Below, piece after piece: positions 20,674 to 32,427 of a stretch of DNA of 64,000 nt. How positions within the stretch are numbered: position 1 is the stretch's first letter; each line of letters opens with the position of its first letter. Below the pieces are notes generated by a model that made no database searches, had not been told where the DNA came from, and saw only the letters and a list, made by a program, of their open reading frames with translations. The translations under genes were made by a program, and so were the position numbers. The DNA lies in NCBI RefSeq assembly GCF_014905175.1, contig NC_057789.1, positions 18,092,496-18,156,495 on the forward strand, read 5' to 3'. The DNA is from Aphidius gifuensis. Lineage: Eukaryota; Arthropoda; Insecta; Hymenoptera; Braconidae.

Positions 20674-21605
20674 ATCCAATTGCAGTTCTGATCGATGACT
20701 TATAAAATGAAAATTTACAAGTAAGTACAATAATTATTATTTTTCAAATATTACCAAAGTTTTTTATGTTTGAAAAAAAAAAAAATAACTCGATCTTAGT
20801 CAGCAAGTGTTTGTAACAATGAGGTTATAACTGGAGCGGTTTTTTTTTATATTAATTTCATCATATCAGTTGACTTAAAATTTGTTTAAAATGTAAATAT
20901 GATGAACATTTTATTTTATTACAATTAATGAATATATTTCTATTTTATAGCTGCGATTAAATTCAATCAAAAAACTTTCAACGATTGCCTTGGCACTTTG
21001 TGCTGAACATACTCGTTGTGAGTTGATACATTTTGTTCCATTGGTACAACGTTTGGCATCTGGTGATTGGTTTACGTCAAGAACATCGACATGTGGTTTA
21101 ATAAGTGTATCTTATCCACGTGTAAGTACAGCAACAATAGCTGAATTAAGAAATCATTTTTGTAATTTATGTCAAGATGATACACTAATGGGGCGACGTT
21201 CAGCATCATCGAAATTGGGAGAATTTCCGAAAGTTGTTGAAATTGAGTATTTAAAATCTGATTCAATTCTAATGTTTTTTATACTTGCACGAGATGAACA
21301 AGATTCTGTTCGTTTATTAGCTGTTGATGCATGTGTTAGGATATTGCAACATTATTACAACGAGAAGATGTTGAACAACGTGTTATGCCAAAATTACGTC
21401 AATGTGCTGCTGATTTATCATGGCGTGTACATTATATGATTGATGATAAATTTATAGATCTTGGAAAAGCAGTTAATTATAAACGTATCACATTCCGAAA
21501 ATATAATTTTAGTTTTTCTGAGTCATTAAATGTGATGGTTAGTTTAAATAAATTTATTTGATAAAATTGATGAACATATAACATTTCTACATTGTTTTTT
21601 AGTAA

Positions 21606-22390
21606 TCTCATGCCGAATTAATTACTCCGGCATTAATGTTATGCCGGAGTAATTATTCTGGCATAAGATGAATGCTGAAGAAAATGCTTCGGCATAAAAC
21701 TAGTGGCGGACTAATTTTTCCGACATTACTTTCATGCCGGAGTGTTTACTCCGCCATCAATCTCATGGCGGAGTAATTTTTCCGCCGTCAATCTCATGCC
21801 GGAATAATTTTGTCGGCATGAAGTTAATGTCGGAAAAATGAATCCACCACTAGTTTTATGCCGGAGTTTTTTCTCCTTCACTGATCTAATGCCGAAATAA
21901 TTTCTCCTTCACTGATCCCATGCCAGAATAATTTCTCCGGCACGAATCCTATGCCGGGATAATTCCTCCGCCATCAATCCCATGCCAAAATAATTCCTCC
22001 GCCATCAATCCCATGCCGGAATAATTTTGCTGGCATTAATCCCATGCCGGAACAATTTCTACGGCATGAATCTCATGCCGGAATAATTTCTCCGCCATCA
22101 ACCTCATGCCGGAATAATTTCTCCGCCATAAATTTCATGCCGGAGTAATTTTTCCGCCATCAACTTCATGCCGGAATAATTTCTCTGGCACGAATCTCAT
22201 GCCGGAGTAATTTCTCCGCCATCAATTCCATGCCGGAGTAATTTTTCCGCCATCAACCTCATGCCGGAATAATTTATCCGCCATCAATTTCATGCCGGAG
22301 TAATTTTTCCGCCATCAACCTCATGCCGGAGTAATTTCTCCCGAAATGGGCCAAAAACGGAGAAATGTCGGAGTAATATTTCCACCAGGG
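21606..22390. mobile_element. CCCTGG-ended element with ATGCCGGAATAA repeats
   Basis: More than twenty direct, degenerate repeats of about 32 bp (ctccgccatcaa, cctcatgccggaataattt). It ends at 22390 in atatttccaccaggg, the complement of the CCCTGG terminus. The left end lacks the terminus. The array reads opposite to 18543-18800. Confidence 0.8.
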
Positions 22391-22653
22391 AGAGCAGTAC
22401 TAATGGATGAAGGATTGTTGCGATTAAAATAAGTGTCAGCAAAGCTTTCAATAATACTTTGGTTATCTTCTTTGTTAAGAATTTCTTCGTTAGTACTTTC
22501 AGTATTGATTCTTTCCAAGATAGGTTCAGCGATATCAATAGGGCGACCTTGTTCAAAGGAAGCATCACGATGTATTTTTCTCAAACGCCTAATATAATCT
22601 GGACTCATTTGCTCTAGAGGTTTTCGATGCTTCAGTGTAAGCAAACGATACAT
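22391..22653 (-). CDS. Hypothetical ORF truncated by a MITE
   Basis: ATG at 22653; the translation (MYRLLTLKHRKPLEQMSPDY, IRRLRKIHRDASFEQGRPID, then an acidic, serine-rich stretch to NNPSSISTAL) is varied and protein-like. The frame then runs into the terminus of the CCGGCAT element at 22390 and stops at 22321. About 88 codons precede the insertion. I do not recognise it. It could be an exon or transposon protein fragment whose 3' part was displaced by the insertion. Confidence 0.35.
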
Positions 22654-23732
22654 GTTTAAATCAGTATTAAACTTATAAATAAAATTTTAAACACTAATAA
22701 AAAACTTAAATAATAAGATAAAACTATAGTATATACATGGAACGACTATACTTGACCCAACAAAATTTAGCTGGTACCGAGTTGTTCCCAAGCCGGATTA
22801 AGGCCAAAAAAAATCCGAGTTCGTTCCCGGGGGCGGTACTATTGCAGCCGAGTTCGTTCCCATCGCGATTTCCCCTATTTTAGTTTTGAATACCCCCTCC
22901 CTTAACATTTCCCTTCACATTTTTTCCAGGTTTAGGATTGGCGGCAAATTGCCAAATGTGTTTTATATACATATAATGTATATATTATAGATAATATATT
23001 TTTTCAAATATAAGTCAAAGTAAAGTATAAATGTCAATATAAAATAATTTATTTTGAGTGCTTAAAAATAAATAATAATAGATGAAATGAAATAAAAAAT
23101 AATAATCTAATATTATAAATATTATATATTTTGATATGATATACATAAATATAATATTTTTTATTATTTAATATGTACATTTATATTTTTTTAAATATGT
23201 AGTAGAGTAATATAGAGTAAATATAAAGGTCAATATAAAATATAGTATAAGAAATTCAATAATAAATGATGAAATAACAAAAATATATAATAATATAATA
23301 AAGTAAATACTATATTTTGTTACAAAATACATCTATGCATATTGTATGTTATAAATATAATATTATTTTTTATCAATTATTCATTATTTATATTTATTTT
23401 CTTCAAATATAAGTCATAGTTAGTAACTTTTTGCTTATAAAATAAATAACCGTATAGAAAATAAATTCGATATATATGTCAATATATAAAAGTCAAACTT
23501 TATATCAAATAGTAAATTAATAATCTCAATTAAAATTAAGTAATTAATTAATAAACTAATTATTAAATTGGTATTTTAATAAATAAGTCAATTAATGAAG
23601 TATAAATATTTGATATTAATCAATAATATCTTAATAATACTAAAAAGATATGACTATTTTTTTTGTTTTGTTTTATTTTCTAATGTTGTTTATTTCTGTT
23701 GTTTAATAAAAAAAAAAATAAACGGACGGTAA
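22654..23732. other. AT-rich stretch without a gene
   Basis: A GC-richer patch at 22745-22870 contains gagttcgttccc twice and gttgttcccaagccgg once, a degenerate short repeat. The rest is simple AT-rich sequence. Confidence 0.5.
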
Positions 23733-24190
23733 ATTTCAAAAAAAGATCGTAATGTCTACAGATGAAGCGTCGTCAATTGAAACATTGCCGGAATCAATCC
23801 GTCAATATTTGAAATTGGGCCTTGTCGAAAAATGGGACTATCAAATCTGATAAGGCCCAAAAAGTAAAAAAAAAATATCATTATTGTTTTTGGGAAAAAA
23901 AAAACATAAATTTCACTTACTATCAACTAATTCGGTTCAGCGGTTCGAAAAATATCTTGCAAAAACAAATTCTGACACCACATTTTGTTTAATAAAAAAA
24001 AAAAAAAAAACGACTAAAAAATTTCAAAAAAATATCGTAGAGTCTACAAATGAAGCGTCGTCGATTGAAACAATGCCGGAATCGATCCGTCAATATTTGG
24101 AATTGGGCCCTGCCGCAAAATGGCACTATTAAATCGGATAAGGCCCAAAAATTGAAAATAAACATGATGATTGCTTTTGGAAAAAAAAAT
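23733..24190 (+). repeat. Two dispersed Sat-B units
   Basis: Two tandem copies of the unit that fills 57.4-64 kb: tctacagatgaagcgtcgtc, gatccgtcaatatttg, ataaggccca. The first begins with an in-frame ATG (23751), giving a 33-codon ORF MSTDEASSIETLPESIRQYL to a TGA. The second lies in an 82-codon ORF (23884-24132: GKKKHKFHLLSTNSVQRFE through LPE/MPESIRQYLELGP to KWHY). They are diverged from the array monomers. Confidence 0.85.
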
Positions 24191-25140
24191 GGAACATAAT
24201 GGGCATCGTGGAAGCTAATTCGATTCATAACTTTTATTTTTATCGCGAAATAACAAAAAGTCACACGAAAAGTGAAAACATAAGCGTCCTACGGAACACT
24301 AACAATAAAAATAAAGAAAAAACAAATAAAATTTTTTTTATATATGGTAATTTGTGCTTACCTGTAAAATGTTACTTTTTTAAGAATTTTTCTGGCCAAA
24401 GTATTCATAATTCAAATAAATATTATAGCATGAAATTATAGATATCTTCAAGAGCTAAAAAAAGAGACCAATACGAGCTCCGTAAGTTCAAAACTGACAA
24501 AGTTATGCCTGATTGAAGTTAAAATGACATACGTCTACGTTAGACTGTTTCAAAAAAAAAAAAAAATTTTTTTTTTTCTCTCCCACCCCCTAAAATCTTA
24601 GTATTCAACAAGACAAACAATCTACTATTTCCATTTTTTTTTTTTTTTTTTTTAATGTCGCTCATCGACTTTAAATATTTTCCATTTAAAATACATGTAA
24701 GCAGAGTGTTCATTTTATACTTTTGTTCATAACTTCATCAATTTTCAAGCTAGAGACTTTAGAAAATACGACCGTTCGATAGCTTGAGAAAAAGCTTCAA
24801 AACACATATTGAAAAAAAAATTTTCAATTAACTGTTTCGATGAGCCAGTTTCAAGTAAAAGTTGTAGGGTTTGAAAGGGGACAAAAAAAAAAAAAAAAAA
24901 AATTCGAAAAATCCAAAATGGCGGAGTTTCCGGTATAAACATAGTTTTTTTAAATGGATACTGCATTTTTTTTTGCACCAATACGTTTTCTACATCTAAA
25001 CTAACACTTTTTATTTGAATAATTTTTCGATAAAATTACTTTTTTTTCGGGCCGATTTTATCTGTTTATAGATTTTCCTGACAAAATATGGCTATAATTA
25101 AAAAATGATATTTAGAAAAATTTAGAAAAAACTAACGCAC
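24191..25140. other. AT-rich stretch with a dispersed repeat copy
   Basis: 24541-24646 is copy 2 of the 105-bp repeat at 15441. ORFs in this stretch arise from homopolymers. No gene recognised. Confidence 0.5.
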
Positions 25141-26140
25141 TGCGAGGGTAGCACGTTGAGGGGAACTAGAGGCCTTGCACCCTCGACAATTTTACTGGAG
25201 CCGACACTAATGTCAGTTGGCAATACTGCCTATTTTAGCAATAATAATTGATAATAAATTGGTGTAATGAGTGATATTGATAGAATTCTAAAATTACAAG
25301 GATTCTGTCGATACCACTCATATGATAATTGAATAAGTAGAAATATTTATAAATAATAAATAAAAGTCGGACCATTTAAGCCGACCAATAAGGTGTAAGT
25401 GACATTAGGAAAACGGAAAATGAACCAAAAGAAAACCGAACATCCCCGAAGGATCCCCTCTTACCCTAAAAGATTTTTCCATCGAGCTGGATCCTGGATG
25501 TTCGATCACCCCACTTGGTTGCGAGTAGTCGGCTAGTACGCCGCTCCTCCAGCTCTAAAAGTTTCTAATTAAAACTTAGAATAATTTTGATATTCACCTG
25601 CCGACAACTGTAAGTTATTTTAATTAATATTTTATTGATTTCATCGCTATAATATTACTAAATAATTATATAGCATTTTGCCATATAATTTGTTAATCTG
25701 AATTTGTTATAAATTCATAAATATCACTTGACGATATTTTCAGACCGCATGGTCAATAATTTTACTTAACTTCTATCCTGACTCAATAAAGTATCTGAGT
25801 ATTGTAAACCAATAAAATAAAATATTATCTAAAATAAAATATAGTTTGGCTTATTTTAACCACGTTATTGGTTGAAATTTATTAATTCTATAAAAAGTAA
25901 AATAACGACCACATGGTCCAAAGTTGTTGCTGTCACGTTTTACGCCAAGAAAAGTGATCCTACCGTACCATGTTAGTGTAAATTCAGTGTTATAACAAGA
26001 GTTAATTTAATATATGTATCTGGTGGAAATTACATATATTTCACATATGTACAAGATTCTTCAGTCATATCTATATAAATATATATGTAAATCAAGATAA
26101 TTATTTTATTTGTAATAAAATAATTATTGTAACCTGTCAC
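25141..26140. other. Unassigned, partly GC-richer stretch
   Basis: 25141-25560 (gcactgcgagggtagcacg, ggatcccctcttaccc, ccgctcctccagc) is clearly less AT-rich than its surroundings and could be an LTR or UTR remnant, but has no ORF or paired repeat in the window. The string gacc(a/g)catggtc-like occurs at 25744, 25908 and 33190. Confidence 0.4.
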
Positions 26141-26147
26141 ACAAAAG

Positions 26148-26175
26148 TCAAGGTCAAGGTACACGATCAAGGTCC
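26148..26175 (+). promoter_or_regulatory. Cluster of TCAAGGTCA-type motifs
   Basis: tcaaggtca (26148), tcaaggtac (26154) and tcaaggtcc (26167) match the extended half-site bound by FTZ-F1/ERR-class nuclear receptors. No adjacent gene is identified, so the function is speculative. Confidence 0.25.
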
Positions 26176-27508
26176 ACGTCAGGCCCAATATCAACTAGCC
26201 TTTACTTAGCATACATATTATTGGTAAAGTTGGTGGTAATTTATTAATAAATTAATTATTTTGTTATTTTTGGCCGATTACCTTCCTAAATAACGTTCCT
26301 AATTTCCCTACCTTTCTAATGTTATCTTAAATGAGCAGGATAAACAGGGTTAAATAATTATATATCAGGCAGGGTTATTTTATTGAATAATTATTGATTA
26401 TTCAATATTTAACCCGGCTACGATATTTCAATATCTAAAAATTTATTTTATTTTCTACAAACTCTAAGTTTTTATCTCTTTTCTTTCAATAATATTTTTT
26501 TGTTTATATGTTTGTTTTAATAAAAAATAAAAATTTTGAATTATATTATTAGCACTAGAACAAATCTCAATTGCCGGATTATTATTGTTATTATTAATTA
26601 GTTATAATATTACTGTCTTATTTGCTTTTGAAATAATTAATTTTTCGATTCCCGTTTTATTAAGTTACAGAAAAAGCAAAAAATTATCAAATTGAAAATG
26701 AATTTACAAAGAGAGTGAATATTATCATTTGAATCATTTTTTTTTATATTTTTTTTTCTATTCATTGGAAAGGTTTATTATTTTGGATAGGGGACACTTT
26801 ATGTAAGGTCACTTGTTGATCTATATCACTAATCTAAATGTAATTTATAATCACTTGTAGTTTTTTTTATTTCTTTCTCTATAATTTTCTTTTTATGTTT
26901 TTTTTTCTTTTTTTTTTATTTATTTTTCAACTTATAAATTATTTAGACTCATTTATTACGAATTACACATATGGGTTCTTGTGATAATAATTAATTCAAG
27001 AATTGTGAGAAAGAAAAGGAAAAAATCATTTAAATAATTTTAATTCCCTTCTGTCCTTTGGAAGAAGTTAATTTCTCTTGACTTGTATTAATATTATATT
27101 TTTATTGTTAACATTTTTTTCTTTGCGCAGTCGTTCAATATCGATACTATTGTTCTTTTAAATATTATTAAATTACGATTTTTTTTGAACAGCCATAAAC
27201 TGGATTATCGCTGATTAGAACTACAGACTATCGTGTTTCACTTAGGCACTGTAAAATGGAATATATAATTTTTATTTTTTATTTTTACAATTCCTCCTAA
27301 TTTTTCCTATTGGAGCAAGTCTGGAAAATTCGATCATTTCTACAATAGCTACACAAACATACACACTCACACACTGCTGACATTAATTAATTGTATTTTG
27401 TTTTTTTTTCCATAATTTTTTTGATCAAACATTTAACAGTTTCTATTTGTTTTTTTTTGGTATCTTTGATTCAGATATTTGTTATTATATATTAATTAAT
27501 CTAATTTG
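26176..27508. other. AT-rich stretch
   Basis: No ORF, paired repeat or RNA gene recognised. Long T and A runs and degenerate ATT repeats dominate. Confidence 0.5.
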
Positions 27509-27519
27509 ACACGTAATAA

Positions 27520-27767
27520 TAAAATTATAAATAATAATAATAATTTGTAGCGTAAAGAAAAAATATATAATATCTATACAAACGAGAAATAAATTTGTTC
27601 ATTAATTATCGTGCAAATATTAATATTTCATGACAAAATTATAAATAATAATAATAATAATAATAATTTGTAGCGTAAAGAAAAAATATATAATATCTAT
27701 ACAAACGAGAAATAAATTTGTTCATTAATTATCGTGCAAATATTAATATTTCATGACAAAATTATAG
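27520..27767. repeat. 123-bp tandem duplication
   Basis: Two copies of a unit of about 123 bp starting at taatttgtagcgtaaagaaa (27541 and 27664), virtually identical, separated by an (ATA)n run that is longer in the second junction. Confidence 0.9.
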
Positions 27768-27993
27768 AATTTATATACATTATAGAATTCTATATGATTA
27801 TATAATAATGTATGATTGGCAACACAATTAAGCGTATATCGGAGCATTTTGGTTTCACCATTATCAATTTATCATTAATATTATTATTTATTTAGATTTT
27901 TTTTTTCATTTTCATTTTTTTTTTTTTTGTCTCTTTTAGTAAATTATTTTGTGCTTTAAGGCGACATGAAACCCGATTCTGCTTTACCACCTT

Positions 27994-28560
27994 GAAAATT
28001 TTCGAAACAACTTTTTTCAAAAACCACGTCTCAGATAATTACGAAAATTTAGCTGTAAGTGTGTTTCGGTATTATGTAGTGCACTTAACTCTTTTTTTTC
28101 AAAATTCAAAAAATTTTTTTTTGAGTCGATAATTTTGAAAAAATTTTCGAAACAACTTTTTCCAAAAACTACGTGTTCAAAAATTCTAAAAATTTACTGG
28201 TATACTGCTTTAATTGTCCTCAAGTGCACTCAACTCTTTTTTTTTCAAAATTCGAAAATTTTTTTTTTAAGTCAGTAATCTTAAAAAATTTTCGAAACAA
28301 CTTTTTTCAAAAACCACGTGTTGAATAATTCTAAAAATTTAGCTGTAAGTGTATTTTAGCATTATCTAGTGCACTCAACTTTTTTTTTTTTTTCAAATTC
28401 GAATATTTTTTTTTAAATTTTAATTTTGAAAAAATTTTCGAAACAACTTTTTGCAAAAACTATTTGTCCAAAAATTCTAAAAATTTTCTAGTATACTGCT
28501 TTACTTTTCCTCAAGTGCACTCAACTCTTTTTTTTTAATAATTCGGAAATTTTGTTAAAC
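27994..28560. repeat. 145-bp tandem repeat, four copies, dimeric
   Basis: aaattttcgaaacaactttt occurs at 27996, 28141, 28286 and 28432. Copies 1 and 3 continue with gaaaatttagctgtaagtgt-like sequence, and copies 2 and 4 with ctaaaaatttactggtatac-like sequence, giving an A-B-A-B higher-order dimer of about 290 bp. Confidence 0.85.
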
Positions 28561-28670
28561 ATTATTTTAGATATTTTAAGAAAAATTTTTTAAATTGACT
28601 TTTTTTACAAATTTAAAAAAATGCCAAATGTTTGATGATAACACATGAATTTTATCCTGATAATTAAATT

Positions 28671-28674
<4 letters not shown>

Positions 28675-28701
<27 letters not shown>
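28675..28701. repeat. (TG)n microsatellite
   Basis: Thirteen uninterrupted TG dinucleotides. Confidence 0.95.
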
Positions 28702-29376
28702 TAAGCTGTTGAAAATTAATTTATTATTCTTTTTATTTGTTTTGTTAAAATTGAATATGTATGTATATTTTGGTGGATGTGAGCGATAAGAAAAGTTTGT
28801 CCATTCAGTTGTCGACCCTAAAGAAAATCATGAATAATTATATAATTGGGAAAAAAGAATAATAATTATTCGTCAAATATCTTAAATATAATTTATTTTA
28901 ATATTTATTAAAAACAAATAAACATTATATCACTAAAGTCAAATGTAAAGAAAAAAAAAAAAGAAAATACTAATTTTTCGAGCCGTAAACTCAGTGTTTC
29001 GATAGTTGATGGTTAAAAGGCTACGAGATATTTAAAAATCCAAAATGGTTAATGGTTAATGGCACAGAAATAATATGAAAATGGGCTAATAAAAAAAAAA
29101 ATTCTTTTTTAAATGCATTGAGAGCATCATCTCATGATCCCTGCCCATTCAAAGCCAAAAAAAAAAAAAAAAGTTCCTTTTTAATTTTCTGAATGTCTAT
29201 ATGGGATCAACTTGACAAAAATAAACGAAAAAAAAATAAAAATATCATTCTCAACATATTTTTAGAGTATATTCTAATATTGCAATGTTTAAATTTAAAA
29301 ATAAATTAAATGTTATTGTCATTGTTTATAAATATATATGTGTTACATACCAAGCTAATTATTTTATATTATCTAT
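28702..29376. other. AT-rich stretch
   Basis: No gene; the 29285 ORF is low-complexity and runs into the solo LTR. Confidence 0.45.
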
Positions 29377-30426
29377 TGTAACGTGGCATTTCTGCGTGTT
29401 ACCTTCTCGGACCAGTTATCGAAAATATTATTTGGTTTATTTATTTATTACTTCCAAAATACCAAAACTGACTAAACTCAAAATCCAAATTACTAATTAA
29501 TATTACTATATTATTAAAATCGTGTAGTTTTAAATTCACCCTAAAACTCGAAAAAGGTATACGTTAAAATCATGCGTTCTCAATTCGCCCTGAAACTCGA
29601 AAGGGGCTTAACACATTCATTCCCAAGACACAAAATAGCAGCAAATACACTCAATAAACGAATTATATTATAGTTTAGCCAAATAATTATCAACAGCTAG
29701 CCTAGAGGGAAGCTAGACTCGCTCAGTGTGCTGGTTGTGGTAGAAGGGTCGGGTAAAATTACAAGAAAAATAATGATAATCAAATCAAAATAATTAACAA
29801 AAACACAATATTATTTTATGCTCAAAACCAAAACGAAATTATTTATTCATCCAAAACTTAATCCAAAATACAAAAAAACGTAGTCTCAAAGTCCAAAAAA
29901 AAACGTAATCAAAAGCCTCAAAACGTACAACATAGCTTACTCGCGACCTTGAATTTATTTAAATAATCAAAGGGACCGCGTTTCTAACGAAATTAATTAA
30001 CTAAATTATTTATCGAAAAATTGTATGCTTGACGTTGTCTAATGATCCACACAGACAACGCCCCAAAAACCTAACCTAAAAATCCACGTGTCCGCTGAGT
30101 ATCCAGCTAGACCCATGAGTAACCTAAATAACGTAAGAACCAAGAGCTGATCTCGAAACGTGTGTTTCTTACCATGTCCCACAGCCAAGAGAGAGAGAGA
30201 GTTCAGCCCAAGATATCTCGGAGCAGCTTGGATCTACCAGGCTGTCCCCACTCGAAGCTATCCCTCTTCTCTTTCTCTTGGTGAAAAAGAGGAAAATATA
30301 AAAAGAATGATAATAATAATATACAACAAGAAATAGTAAACGGTAAAATAATAAACAGGGTCGTCGGTTGGAGGATTTCCGTTGAGTTGGTCTTGGTTGT
30401 CCTATAAGGCAGCGAGATTCGCTACA
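29377..30426 (-). mobile_element. Solo LTR, TSD CTAT
   Basis: A 1,050-bp segment bounded by tgtaacgtggcat and agattcgctaca (TG...CA) and flanked by ctat on both sides (29373-29376 and 30427-30430). Its left part is related to the LTR at 37558 (tctcgga-c-gttat; gtcgctcagtgtg; ggtagaagggtcggg; gggaccgcgt). That LTR belongs to a minus-strand element, so the solo copy is taken as the same orientation. No internal retroviral-type genes lie next to it. Confidence 0.75.
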
Positions 30427-30430
30427 CTAT

Positions 30431-31470
30431 GAAATAACAAAAAAAAAGAAGGAATGTTTTAAGTGAAAATTAATAATATATTAATTTGAGAATAATATAA
30501 ATTAATGAGCTTGATATTAAACTTGTTTCTGTAAAATCCTGTTGTTTTGTTATTCCCTACAGGGTAACGGGTTAGGAGGAAATGTGTATGATTGTAGATG
30601 TACCTTGTTGTTAGAATAATCCGAAACCAATATTGTTGAGAGCGTGTCAATCTGGATGGTCGCCTTTTGATGTTGGTCTCGAATAATCCAAACGGTAAAA
30701 TAAACTCGAAGCACAGAAAACAACACCCCGGAGAAATTATTTTATAGTATTAGGAACAGTCAATTTATATAGGAAAAAATAATAATTTTATCACAACGAT
30801 TATTCAATTTATATTCACTTTAAAATTTTATTCATTGAAATGTAAAAGTTAAATTGATTTTATTATTCATTTAATTTGATTTGATTTTATAAAAATTTAT
30901 TTGAATTTAATTCAGATATTGTCCAAACAAAAGTTGTCGCAAGAGTGAAGCTTTTTAAATCATAAAATAATAATTCCCATAAAAATTGAATTAAGAAGTA
31001 GGGATGGTCCTAGGAAAAAACATCTTTGACCAATCACCATTGATGGTTCTCATGGTAGTCAGCGTTTAATTATTGCTGAGATATTATTCTAAATAATTGT
31101 TAAACTCAACGGATGTTAAATATCAAGTTGCTGATGTTAAAATGCAACTGTGACTTGAGAAAATAAAAGTTGAAATGAAAAATAATATTGAAAAAGTAAA
31201 TAATATTTAAATAAAAAATGTCAATGATGCTAAAAGTGAAATATAATTATTAAAAATAGAAAGAAAAAATTTGGGTGCTACTCGATATTATACTCTATCC
31301 CTTGAACTTACCAAATATTATTTATTAATTAATTATTTTTAAATATAGTACGTAACAATTCCCCCCAAAAAAAAGTCGTTGTCTGTCTGAAAAACAACAG
31401 CAGCGAATGGAAAAAGAAAAAGAAAAATTTATCTATTATTGTTACATTTTGTTTACTTAATAGTATATTT
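30431..31470. other. AT-rich stretch
   Basis: One low-complexity ORF (30459-30650) and a run of charged-residue codons near 31130-31280 interrupted by stops. No confident gene. Confidence 0.4.
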
Positions 31471-31593
31471 CGTTACAAGTGCCCACTCAGAGAGTGTGAT
31501 CTCAACGAATTTGGAGGGGCAAGCACGAGCCTTGGCGAGTGTTTCCCCTCCAAATGAGTTGTGAGCGTGCTCTCTGATTGGGCACATGTAACG
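31471..31593. repeat. Hairpin MITE 1 (GTTACAAGTGCCC arms)
   Basis: cgttacaagtgcccactcag pairs with the complement ending gggcacatgtaacg. The inner part, cgaatttggaggggcaag, pairs with gtttcccctccaaatgag. The total length is 123 bp. Confidence 0.8.
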
Positions 31594-31600
31594 AACCATA

Positions 31601-31712
31601 TTTTATGTTACTAGGGACAGTGGTAATAATGTGTGAATTTCTAAAAAGCGCACTACCCCTCTAACGCTTTGGAAATTCACACATTATTCCCACTGCCCTT
31701 GTAACATAAAAT
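31601..31712. repeat. Hairpin MITE 2 (TTTTATGTTAC arms)
   Basis: ttttatgttactagggacag through aatgtgtgaatttc is complementary to gaaattcacacattattccc through gtaacataaaa. It sits 8 bp after hairpin 1, and both have a GTTAC-type terminus. Confidence 0.8.
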
Positions 31713-32393
31713 TATAAACATTAAATCCCAAAAAAAAATTTAATTTATTCCAAACAAAAAATTTTCTACGTCCTATTCCAGACCTCTTACGGACGATCGA
31801 TGGCTAGAATTACTCCGTGCGAGTCGAGCGTGACCTACTTTTCATTTGATTCAAGTTTCATTTCAGTGTGATATTGTTGATTCGTTCATTCTTTTATCTT
31901 ACCTTCAAAATTAGTTAATATTAAATTTATGGATTTTAATTTTTTTGTTCACTGTTTGAGAAAATTTATCTATTTTTATTTATTCAGTAAAATTTATTGA
32001 TTATTATTATATTTTTTTCAAGGTCTATCACCGATGTAGAATGAATTTGTTATTAATTTTTTTTCCGCAACAAATTAATTAATTTTTTTTTTTCAATTTA
32101 TATTTTTTGGATCTTCCAATTTTTTATTATTATTATCATTATTATTATTAAAGCATAAAATAATTTAGTAAAAGAGACAAAAATTTTTTATTTAGCCAGA
32201 TGCGTTAATTTTTAATATGTCATCGAATTTTTGTATCGAGATTCGAGTTTATCATCAACCATGTAAACTTCTACCACACACGTAAACACACACTTGGTAT
32301 TGGTTTTTTTTTTTTTTTAAATTTATTTTTGTTTTTTTTTTTTTTTTTTGATGATCGTGTGTTGTATCATCTTGTGTATTTCTTCTAAATAAT
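31713..32393. other. AT-rich stretch upstream of a candidate promoter
   Basis: No ORF. Mostly T-rich sequence with ATT repeats near 32120-32150. Confidence 0.4.
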
Positions 32394-32427
32394 TCAGTTC
32401 TCTGTCGTGTGTCGATATAATAAGTCG
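32394..32427 (+). promoter_or_regulatory. Candidate Inr+DPE core promoter
   Basis: An arthropod-type initiator TCAGT at 32394-32398 (A at +1 = 32396) is followed at exactly +28 to +32 by agtcg, a match to the DPE consensus RGWYV. A possible transcribed region follows, with an ORF (32806-33159) that ends in a TCA-encoded serine run and has a GT donor-like site near 33066. The evidence is motif-only and chance is quite possible. Confidence 0.25.

Larger units (their letters stand above)
19288..21477 (+). pseudogene. Pp2A-29B: PP2A 65-kDa scaffold subunit A (PR65) pseudogene
   Basis: Exon 1 starts at ATG 19288 (MAAADSPTDDSLYPI), is interrupted by a hAT MITE (19333-20673), resumes at 20682 (AVLIDDL, then TAA where a lysine is expected, NENLQ) and ends at 20720 before GTAAGT. 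The intron is 20721-20950 (TTTTATAG). Exon 2 ([16 protein letters not shown]) continues through HEAT-repeat sequence: [40 protein letters not shown] and [15 protein letters not shown]. About 65-70 residues (roughly HEAT repeat 2) are missing at the join [11 protein letters not shown] frameshift near 21345 moves the sequence to [20 protein letters not shown], and homology ends after DLGKAV. The functional family member is the scaffold of protein phosphatase 2A. The retained intron means a DNA-level duplication and excludes a processed retrocopy. It is non-functional. Confidence 0.9.
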
